This document shows, piece after piece, positions 57,887 to 64,000 of a DNA stretch of 64,000 nucleotides (the first letter of the stretch is position 1; every line of letters starts with the position of its first letter). The DNA comes from Rhodospirillum sp. GTDB lineage: Bacteria > Pseudomonadota > Alphaproteobacteria > Dongiales > Dongiaceae. Both the position numbers and the translations under genes were made by a program. The stretch spans positions 186,001 to 250,000 of the forward strand of contig PNKY01000005.1 in assembly GCA_013822765.1 (NCBI GenBank), written 5' to 3'. Under the pieces are notes generated by a model. That model saw only the letters and a program-made list of their open reading frames with translations. It was not told the DNA's origin and searched no databases.

Positions 57887-57977
57887 GCGTGGCCAATCAG
57901 GTCCGTCGGCGCGTTAATCCTCTGGATACCAATCGCCTGTACCGATGGCGGGTGGGGAAGCTGTCGAAGGATCGTCC

Positions 57978-58979
57978 ATGACCCTGCCACCGATCCCGGC
58001 GATCGCGGCGGTGCTGTTCTGCGCGGCGCTGTTCATCCTGCTGTTCCAGTACCTGTTCCCGCGCCCGGCGCCGTGGCGGCTGGTCGGCGCAGCGGTGGTG
58101 GCCGGCGCCGTCTGCACTTATGTGCTGAGCCTTGTGCTGCGTCATCTGGTGGGCGCCGGCCCGGCGAGCTTCGATGACCTGACCACCATCCCGGCCGCTT
58201 TCACCTTCGCAATCCTACGCGTTGGACTGCCGGAAGAACTGGCCAAGGTTATGGCCACCTTGTTGGCGCTGGCGCCGTTCTGGCGCCGCGTGTCGCCGGC
58301 GCAGGCGTTCCAGACTGCTCTCTACAGCGCCGTCGGCTTCGCGATCGTCGAGAACCAGGGCTACGCGACCGCATTCGGCCAGCATGCCTTGCTGATAGCG
58401 TTCGGGCGCGGCTTCCTCGCGACGCTCACCCACACATTGCTCGCGATGATCTTCGGGTTGTTCCTGATGCGCTTCGTCGCGCATGGCTGGCGGCACTGGC
58501 ATCTGGTGGTGATCGGCTACCTGGTGGCGGCGGGCGCGCACGCGCTGTATGACACCGGCATGCTGCCGATCTTGTCGGAGTATCTGAGAGCGGCACGCGA
58601 GGCTGGTGGCCTCACGGCAGTCCAGAGCGTGAGCATCGATACGCTGTTGACCGCGGTACCCGTCATGATCGGGGGGATCACCTTGGTGCTGGTCGCCGGA
58701 CTATGGTCGCTGCGCCGGGCTATCCGTCGCGCCGCGTGCGACGACCTGATCGTCACCGAAGCGCGCCACCAGGCGGTGATGCGTCGCTGGCACCGGAGCG
58801 GGAACATCGTGCTGCCGCTCGGCGCCCTCGCTCTGGTCGCGGCGATCGCCTGGGGCGTGTTCGCGGAAGCGCCGCAGCCCGACAAGCCGGATCTCGGCAA
58901 CGCCCTCATCAGCACTTTCGGTTTTGCCGGCGGCTTCTTCGCGATGATCGCGGGCTGGGTGCTGTGGCAGAAGAGATGA
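57978..58979 (+). CDS. PrsW family intramembrane metalloprotease-like protein
   Basis: A 333-aa membrane protein with about eight spans. It carries the PrsW signatures: LPEELAKVMAT (EExxK), SAVGFAIVENQGY (GFAxxEN), and the later His-containing segments GFLATLTHTLLAM and AAGAHALYDTGM. In Bacillus PrsW cleaves an anti-sigma factor; no anti-sigma gene is adjacent. ATG 57978 has GAAGGA in front. The track start 57945 is less likely. It follows the methyltransferase by about 90 bp. Confidence 0.82.
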   Translation: MTLPPIPAIAAVLFCAALFILLFQYLFPRPAPWRLVGAAVVAGAVCTYVLSLVLRHLVGAGPASFDDLTTIPAAFTFAILRVGLPEELAKVMATLLALAPFWRRVSPAQAFQTALYSAVGFAIVENQGYATAFGQHALLIAFGRGFLATLTHTLLAMIFGLFLMRFVAHGWRHWHLVVIGYLVAAGAHALYDTGMLPILSEYLRAAREAGGLTAVQSVSIDTLLTAVPVMIGGITLVLVAGLWSLRRAIRRAACDDLIVTEARHQAVMRRWHRSGNIVLPLGALALVAAIAWGVFAEAPQPDKPDLGNALISTFGFAGGFFAMIAGWVLWQKR

Positions 58980-59259
58980 GAGCGGCCGCGCCCGCCTAGA
59001 TGGCGCGCATCGCCGATCAAGCTGGATCGGATGGATCGCTCAGTCGGCAGGTGGACTCAATGCTTCGGCCGCGTAGCAGAACGCGGCGGCAACGCCCAAT
59101 CGGGAACCTCGTGACCCCATCTTACCCGAGTGATCGGACGGCGAGGACGATCGCCCCCATGATGAGTAGAAAAAGGGGCACGACGACCGGCGGGACAAAC
59201 CAAGCCTTCATCGTTCGGCCGCCGCGAAAAGGTTGCCCATGGCATGTTCCTTGCCTTTG

Positions 59260-59592
59260 TCAACTTTTCGGATTGGCGGTGCTTGGCATATTCAAGGTAC
59301 GCCAGGTGGCAAATTCATCGCCGTCCGGACTGTGAGCTGCGTCAGCCACCAAGGCCGCCGCGAGGTGATCCGGATTGATGACTGCCACTTGCAGGATGCC
59401 AGCGGACTCGCGCGAGGGCGCATCGAGCTGCATCATCGTCGCCATGCGACGATAGGCCGGAAAGGACATCCCCTCCAGCAGCTCTTCGTCGGTCTCGACC
59501 GAATAGGAACCGGCCGGCTGCTCGCCGTCGAATCCAGTGAGATTGAAAGGCCGCGTGAACATCACCGTGCTTTTGGTCGTGCGCGTCGTCAT
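59260..59592 (-). CDS. Conserved small alphaproteobacterial protein
   Basis: A 110-aa soluble protein. The pattern FTRPFNLTGFDGEQPAGSYSVETDEELLEGMSFPAYRRMATMM is one I recognise from many hypothetical proteins of Rhizobiales-type genomes, always without assigned function. ATG 59592 has GGAGGCG upstream. It lies 48 bp downstream of the 45-aa peptide gene on the same strand, so the two may be co-transcribed from the AT-rich region beyond. Confidence 0.8.
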   Translation of the reverse strand: MTTRTTKSTVMFTRPFNLTGFDGEQPAGSYSVETDEELLEGMSFPAYRRMATMMQLDAPSRESAGILQVAVINPDHLAAALVADAAHSPDGDEFATWRTLNMPSTANPKS

Positions 59593-59640
59593 CGGGCGCC
59601 TCCAGGAAGTGTGGGGGAACTTCCCCCACAGGTTGACAGC

Positions 59641-59778
59641 CTACGATTGCTTCGCGGGCGTCGGCTCGTGCGCACCACTGGCGGGCTGCTTCACAGGCTC
59701 GTTCTCGGGCGTCGCCGGCTTTGCCTTCTCGTCGGCAGGTTTCTCGGGTGTGGTGGTCGACGGATTCGGATTTGTCAT
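59641..59778 (-). CDS. 45-aa Pro/Lys/Glu-rich peptide
   Basis: An ORF too short for the track. It runs from ATG 59778 to TAG 59641 and encodes 45 aa with no aromatic or large hydrophobic residues beyond one Val. The composition (TPEKPADEKAKPATPENEP) implies a disordered peptide. GGAAGG is 8-9 bp upstream of the ATG. Codons are G/C-ended like the rest of the genome. It precedes the conserved 110-aa gene. Function unknown. Confidence 0.6.
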   Translation of the reverse strand: MTNPNPSTTTPEKPADEKAKPATPENEPVKQPASGAHEPTPAKQS

Positions 59779-59930
59779 GAGAATATACCTTCCAATACCG
59801 CGGCAATATTATGCCAATGGATATTAGATCATGACGGGATCACTATTTTACAATGATTTAAGTTATAGCGACCAGAATAAATAATTCCGAGACATAAATG
59901 GCGCATTTTCAATACTAATCCGCCGCTTGC
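59779..59930. other. AT-rich intergenic island
   Basis: About 150 bp with markedly lower G+C than the surroundings (for example TTTACAATGATTTAAGTTAT). It lies directly upstream of the 45-aa peptide gene and beyond the end of a PAS gene. It probably carries the peptide gene's promoter; no clear -35/-10 pair is obvious. No ORF or hairpin of note. Confidence 0.55.
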
Positions 59931-59996
59931 GGGTCGCCGAAGTCACGGCATTGCCCCGCTCGACCTGCGCTGCGCGCCAAAGAGAAGCAACGACGG

Positions 59997-60575
59997 CTAC
60001 TCGGAAGCCTTCTTGAGCGGCGCGCCACGCTCTCCAACCGGCGCCAGCGCCTCGATGTCGAGGGTGTTCATCGGCTCGTAGTCCTCGATCGCCAGGCAGC
60101 GATCGATCGTGCGCCCATCGCTCGAGAGCGGGCAGATCAGCGATTCCACCCAGAGCGGCACGCGGCTCTCGACAACCCAGTCGCTCAGTCCATATGCCGG
60201 CTTGCGAGCATCGATGACGGCCCGATAATACTGAGTCCAGTCCTGCCCGTCGTCGTCGAAGATCAGCTCATCCGCGTAGCGGTTGGTGAAGTCGCGGCCT
60301 GCCCAATGCACGATCTCTGTCCCTACCAGCCGGTAGAATACGCGGAACGGCTCATGGACGACGCTGGTGATCATGATGTGCGGCAGGGTCGACTTGATCT
60401 CGGCCGGATCGACGTCCATGCGCGCGGGAAGTTCGCGGCCACCACGCAGGCCATACCAGTAGCGCAGCACCTGCGCAATCTTCGGCGAGCGGATGCGCGC
60501 GAGCACGTCGTCGAGCTCACGATCCGGGTCGAACACGAAGAAAATGTCGCGTGCTATGCGCCAGTGCGAATCCAT
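59997..60575 (-). CDS. PAS domain protein (PAS_5 type), paralogue 1
   Basis: A 192-aa protein that is nearly all one PAS_5-type domain. The characteristic run includes SPKIAQVLRYW, LPHIMITSVVHEPFRVFYRLVG and DFTNRYADELIF. A C-terminal segment, SLICPLSSDGRTIDRCLAIEDYE, completes it. No output domain is present, so it may act by protein contact. ATG 60575 is used. It shares its whole length with the gene at 61755-62378 and the two are clear duplicates. Confidence 0.85.
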   Translation of the reverse strand: MDSHWRIARDIFFVFDPDRELDDVLARIRSPKIAQVLRYWYGLRGGRELPARMDVDPAEIKSTLPHIMITSVVHEPFRVFYRLVGTEIVHWAGRDFTNRYADELIFDDDGQDWTQYYRAVIDARKPAYGLSDWVVESRVPLWVESLICPLSSDGRTIDRCLAIEDYEPMNTLDIEALAPVGERGAPLKKASE

Positions 60576-60857
60576 CGCAAGACCGTAACCCAGTCAGCCT
60601 TAAACTTGACTTTACGGGTTCGCGGCTGGGCGCCGTTGGGGTGCAATGCCGCAGGTCGTTCGATATAGACGCCCGGCATCTATTCTGTTCTGAGCAGCCC
60701 GCCAGGCCCGCCCGCACGTCTAAAAGCTACCAAAAGATACAGCCAGCAGAGCAAAGCTGACTCCGGGCGGCAGCCCTATCCGAATGCACCGCGCCCAGCA
60801 TCAGGCTCGGCTTGCCTCAATACTCGATGGCTTGGCCGCGGATCTCGCCGCGAGGTG

Positions 60858-61583
60858 TCAATCGTCAATCCAGTCCATCTGCTCCATCCGCGGCTCCATC
60901 AACTCCACGATGGCCCTCGCGGTTTCTTCCGCGCCTTTGCGCACGTCGGTGTTGATCTCACGGATGGTTCCGACACCGGTATTGATGGCAGCCGCCGTCG
61001 CGATGCCCGAGATGGCCGCTCCCACCGGCAAGGTCGCCGCGAGGCCAGGCGCGTTCGAGCTTTCGGAATCGATGGTGGCCTCCGCCAGCAGGCGCTTGCC
61101 GGTCGGCTCCGCCACATAGGCCTGGACCAAGGTCTTGAGCTCGGTGCCGCCGGCGCCGAATCCGATGATCATTCGGGTGGCCGCGTTGCCCTCGTCGATC
61201 GTTACGAACTGGCCTTCGATCGTGTAGACGCCAACCCCGGCCGGGGCGGGACCGCGCCAGCGCCGCGCCGGCAGGTCAAGATCCTGCAACTCCTCCACCA
61301 GCTCCTCGGCGAGGACGGCGGCGACCTCGTGCTCCAGCTGGCTGCGTTGGGCATTGTTGTATGGATCATCGCCCGCCCCCTGGAGTTGGCCGGCTGCGGC
61401 ACTGTCAGGGGGCACCTCGATCGGGCTGACGGCAAAATCGTAAACCAGGATCTGGGTCGGCAGCGGCAGGCTCTTGCGGTCCTTTTTGGACATCTTGTTG
61501 GTGACCTCGGAGTCGGTATCCGAGCCGCAGCCCGCAAGCGCCAAAGTAAGCGCAATAGTTGCCCACGGAATGATGCCGCGCAT
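60858..61583 (-). CDS. DUF4410 family lipoprotein
   Basis: A 241-aa lipoprotein. The signal peptide ends in the lipobox LAGC (Cys at about residue 19). The DUF4410 pattern LPTQILVYDFAVSP is followed by a beta-rich core and a C-terminal helix with TARAIVELME. The family is periplasmic, function unknown. ATG 61583 has GAGGGGGG upstream. It lies between two PAS_5 genes on the same strand. Confidence 0.83.
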   Translation of the reverse strand: MRGIIPWATIALTLALAGCGSDTDSEVTNKMSKKDRKSLPLPTQILVYDFAVSPIEVPPDSAAAGQLQGAGDDPYNNAQRSQLEHEVAAVLAEELVEELQDLDLPARRWRGPAPAGVGVYTIEGQFVTIDEGNAATRMIIGFGAGGTELKTLVQAYVAEPTGKRLLAEATIDSESSNAPGLAATLPVGAAISGIATAAAINTGVGTIREINTDVRKGAEETARAIVELMEPRMEQMDWIDD

Positions 61584-61754
61584 GATCCCCCCTCACTCGA
61601 ACAGCAGCGTTCCCGGCCCTCGGCGTCGCTGTTCCTAATACTATCTTGGAGAGAATGTCAGGAGCGAAGTACGTTACCGTAACAGGCATGTTCAGCGCGG
61701 TTTGGACGAACTAAGCAGTTGATCTGATTAACTCGTTGGTCGCCGGCGCGGTGG

Positions 61755-62378
61755 TCACTTCTGGTCGTCCGCCAGCGGCTGAAGTACCATCCGCGCCCTC
61801 GCCTCGTCCGCCGATGCCGTGTCCTGCTCGCGCTTGCGCTCGGTGACCGGCTCGCGCGCCTCGACCTCGAGCACGTTCATGATCTTGTAGTCCTCGATCG
61901 CAACGCAGCGGTTGATCGTCTCGCCGTCGTCGGACAGCGGGCAGATCAGGAACTCGGCCCAGTAGGGCGGTCCGTCCGGCACGGCCCAGTCGGTCACGCC
62001 GAAGGCCGGCTGGCGCGCCGCAACGACCGCGCGGTAGTAGTCGGTCCAATCGCGCCCGTCGTCCTGGAAGATCAGCTCGTCGGCATAGCGGTTGGTGAAG
62101 TCGAAGCGCGCCCAGCGCACGATCTCGGTTCCCACCAGGCGATAGAGCACGCGGAACGGATCATGGGAGATGCCGGTGATCATCACGTGCGGAAGAGCGC
62201 TCTTGATCGCCGCGGGATCGATGTCGGCGCTGGCCGGAAGCCGCGAACCCTTCCGCTGGCTGAGCCAGTGTTTCAGCACCAGGGGAATTTTCGGAGAATG
62301 AATGCGGGTCAGCACCGCATCGATTTCGCGATCCGGATCGAAAACGGAGAAACTGTCCTCGACAATCCGCAACTCCAT
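61755..62378 (-). CDS. PAS domain protein (PAS_5 type), paralogue 2
   Basis: A 207-aa protein closely related to the gene at 59997-60575. Identical stretches include DFTNRYADELIF, EPFRV/DPFRV followed by YRLVGTEIV, and YYRAV. It has an extra charged tail of about 15 residues after the PAS domain. ATG 62378 has GGGGGAAGGGA in front. The 171 bp after its stop separate it from the lipoprotein gene. A tandem duplication around the lipoprotein gene is likely. Confidence 0.85.
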   Translation of the reverse strand: MELRIVEDSFSVFDPDREIDAVLTRIHSPKIPLVLKHWLSQRKGSRLPASADIDPAAIKSALPHVMITGISHDPFRVLYRLVGTEIVRWARFDFTNRYADELIFQDDGRDWTDYYRAVVAARQPAFGVTDWAVPDGPPYWAEFLICPLSDDGETINRCVAIEDYKIMNVLEVEAREPVTERKREQDTASADEARARMVLQPLADDQK

Positions 62379-62719
62379 TCCCTTCCCCCAAGGACAGCGC
62401 TAAGCCACGCGGCGGAGTTGACAAGACCGCGAGCGAATCGCGGTCGGTCAGAAAGCGATGCCGGTACTGAATAGTCCCAGCGCGCGGAACGAGCAATCGG
62501 GAAGAAGATGGTCCTTGCCGCTCAGAACAGCGGCGTGGGAATCCGTGACCATCTGAAGTCCGTCGTCCCTGATGCGGTTTGTGGTAAAAACCGGCATCGG
62601 AGATTACATGGCTTCGGGGATGCTATGATGAGGAGTCTCGTCGGATTCCGGACCAAAGACAGGGTCTGCGCCGCTGGTGCGTCGCGCGGTCGAAGCAGCG
62701 CCGTTGCCTGTCGCGCGCC
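62379..62719. other. Intergenic region, doubtful short ORF
   Basis: 340 bp between the divergent PAS and sulfotransferase genes. The track ORF at 62508-62723 has GGGAAGAAG before its ATG and an ATGA overlap with the sulfotransferase start. Its codon usage and composition are unlike neighbouring genes, so I do not call it. No other feature seen. Confidence 0.45.
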
Positions 62720-63289
62720 ATGATCATCAACCACCAGTCCCGCTTCATCTTCTACCATGTACCCAAAGCAGCCGGGGTCAGCATCCGCAGCGCCTTGTTG
62801 GAGCAGCCGGGCAGCAGGCGCATCCGGCCAAAACACCTGACGCCGGCGCAATTCCGGGCGACCTGGCACGGACTCACGGACTGGCGGCACTACTGGTATT
62901 TCTCGTTCTGCTTTGTGCGCGATCCATGGGAGCGGTTCGGATCCTTCCATCGCTTCCTGCGCAATCGCCGCAAGCACCGATGGATCACCGACGATCTCAA
63001 CGACTTCGCCGCCGAGCTGGGGAAGCGGACGCCCCGCATCATGAAGATACGGGCCGCCATCCGACCGCAGTCGCACTACGCCCGCAGCGTCTCGTTCGTC
63101 GGGCGGTTCGAGCGCCTCGCCGATGACTTCGCACAGGTGGCGGAGCGGCTCGACTTTCAATCCGTCGCGCTGGAGCGGATCAATGCATCCGGCGCGCCGG
63201 TACGGTACCGCGATCGAATGAACGCGCGGTCCGAGGCCATCATCGCTGAATATTACCGGGATGACATCGAGCGCTTCGGATATCGATGA
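62720..63289 (+). CDS. Sulfotransferase family protein
   Basis: A 189-aa PAPS-dependent sulfotransferase-like protein. The 5'-phosphosulfate loop is FYHVPKAAGVSIRSAL, and the 3'-phosphate motif is CFVRDPWERFGSFHRF. The late FVGRFERLADDF is typical of the Sulfotransfer_2 family. It is somewhat shorter than usual. Its targets are generally glycans or lipids. No signal peptide is seen. There is no clear Shine-Dalgarno before ATG 62720. Confidence 0.85.
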   Translation: MIINHQSRFIFYHVPKAAGVSIRSALLEQPGSRRIRPKHLTPAQFRATWHGLTDWRHYWYFSFCFVRDPWERFGSFHRFLRNRRKHRWITDDLNDFAAELGKRTPRIMKIRAAIRPQSHYARSVSFVGRFERLADDFAQVAERLDFQSVALERINASGAPVRYRDRMNARSEAIIAEYYRDDIERFGYR

Positions 63290-63387
63290 AAATCAGAGCG
63301 CTAGCGAAAACTAGGTAGCCGATCCGCCCAAATTTGGGTGATCCGACCGATGCGCGCCGGCAGGGCGGCGCTTAGGTTAGCTCCATT

Positions 63388-63423
63388 GCGAAGGCGACAC
63401 GTCATTAAGACACGTCGCTTCGC
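63388..63423. promoter_or_regulatory. Hairpin upstream of the edge lipoprotein gene
   Basis: GCGAAG-g-CGAC and GTCG-CTTCGC form a 10-bp stem with one bulge around a 15-nt loop. It lies about 98 bp after the sulfotransferase stop and 121 bp before the lipoprotein ATG. No U-run follows, so a terminator is not certain. Confidence 0.35.
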
Positions 63424-63544
63424 GGCCACCCGGCACACGGGCTGAGCAGCCCTGACTCGGGTTCAGAGATGTCATGAGGTCATTTCGTCCGGAGCGCCGC
63501 AGGTAGGAACGCGGCGCAATTCCGGCCCAACGGGAGAAGATAAA

Positions 63545-64000
63545 ATGGCGTCGCTTACATGCACCAGGTTCGCGAAGGTCTCCATCATTGCTCTATCCGT
63601 CGGCATGGCATCGGCCTGCTCGACGGCTTCCGATCACACGGCGGTCATCAAGAAGTTCGCGGACGCGACCGGCTCCGTGAAAGACGCGATGGTCGCCTAC
63701 GACCAGGCCGCCGCCGAACGCCTGACCGGGCTCGTTCGCGCCAAGGCCGTCGCTCAGAAGAAGGGCCTTAACGGCACCAGCGGCCCCGGCTACGTCATCG
63801 AGCCCGAGGATTGCCAATCGGCATCGGTGAAATGCGTGGCCGTCTACCAGGAAGCCAGCGACGATCCGGACCCGGACTCGCTCACCTACGTCACGATCAT
63901 TCCTGAGCATGTGGCGGCCGCGAGAGCACTCGCCGACTATGCCGACGCCCTCAAGGCAGTCGCGGAAGCGGACTCCACGGCCCAGGTGAAAGCCGCACTG
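63545..64000 (+). CDS. Putative lipoprotein, truncated by the window end
   Basis: An open frame from ATG 63545 through the window edge (152 codons) that the track misses because no stop is reached. GGGAGAAG precedes the ATG. A signal peptide with lipobox ASAC (Cys at residue 25) is clear. The mature part is Ala-rich and helical, with two further Cys (EDCQSASVKCVAV) that could form a disulfide. The family is not recognised. The track ORFs at 63559 and 63593 are shadows. Confidence 0.75.
   Translation, partial: MASLTCTRFAKVSIIALSVGMASACSTASDHTAVIKKFADATGSVKDAMVAYDQAAAERLTGLVRAKAVAQKKGLNGTSGPGYVIEPEDCQSASVKCVAVYQEASDDPDPDSLTYVTIIPEHVAAARALADYADALKAVAEADSTAQVKAAL

Noticed and set aside
59000-59335. 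111-aa plus-strand ORF after the PrsW-like gene
   Set aside because: No ribosome binding site, unlikely composition, and it overlaps the antisense conserved 110-aa gene.
62508-62723. 71-aa ORF ending in an ATGA overlap with the sulfotransferase
   Set aside because: It has a fair ribosome binding site, but the third codon positions are mixed and the product is low-complexity Arg/Ser/Ala with no pattern. Left uncalled.

Overview
The window is about 65% G+C, densely coded on both strands, and bacterial. The gene set points to an alphaproteobacterium: an EipB/DUF1849 periplasmic protein, the alphaproteobacterial-type SerC next to SerA, cytochrome c' beside cytochrome b561, a phasin-like protein, two PAS_5-type proteins, and a FrcB-like binding protein under a ROK regulator. 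A Rhodospirillales or Hyphomicrobiales member (Reyranella-like genomes come to mind) would fit, but the order cannot be fixed from sequence reading alone. I see no rRNA, tRNA, CRISPR array, transposase or prophage gene.

Layout. 0-14 kb is mostly housekeeping: the end of dinB, DUF1810, EipB, a D-2-hydroxyacid dehydrogenase, a GST beside an agmatine-deiminase homologue that has lost its catalytic Cys, His and one Asp, aspS, rnd, then a polyphosphate block (ppx, ppk1, SixA-like phosphatase, CYTH-CHAD protein). 14-24 kb holds cytochrome c', cytochrome b561 coupled to a LysR regulator, wrbA, a Gfo/Idh/MocA oxidoreductase, a family-2 methyltransferase, the serC-serA-ppk2 operon with a leader hairpin, and a GT61 glycosyltransferase. 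24-30 kb carries a compact module of two PYROXD2/CrtI-like flavoproteins and a GcvT-like protein joined by ATGA overlaps, divergent from an M19 dipeptidase. 30-35 kb is a sugar module (ROK regulator, binding protein, terminator, class I aldolase-like protein, PfkB kinase) that lacks its permease and ATPase.

35-48 kb has a phasin-like protein, a cupin coupled to a soluble PAS histidine kinase, a polyamine-type ABC system with divergent binding protein, a nitronate monooxygenase, a TetR regulator with a perfect palindromic operator in front of an ABA4-like/membrane-protein pair, a HisC-like aminotransferase and an SDR. 48-55.8 kb is a branched-chain-type (Liv) ABC operon whose genes overlap one another and run into a NylB-like serine hydrolase and a ChaC cyclotransferase. 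55.8-64 kb is more accessory: an unrecognised 367-aa protein plus methyltransferase, a PrsW-family protein, a conserved small protein, an untracked 45-aa peptide gene downstream of an AT-rich island, two PAS_5 paralogues flanking a DUF4410 lipoprotein, a sulfotransferase, and a lipoprotein cut by the window end.

Two intergenic repeat families stand out. Four paired-palindrome elements (about 86-106 bp) occupy exactly the four convergent gene junctions longer than 100 bp. Two longer elements with CCCTCCCCC/GGGGGAGGG arms end immediately before start codons, so the repeat itself provides the Shine-Dalgarno sequence. The best candidates for undescribed biology are the GcvT/flavoprotein module, the catalytically dead agmatine deiminase operon, the transporter-less sugar module, and the two repeat families.
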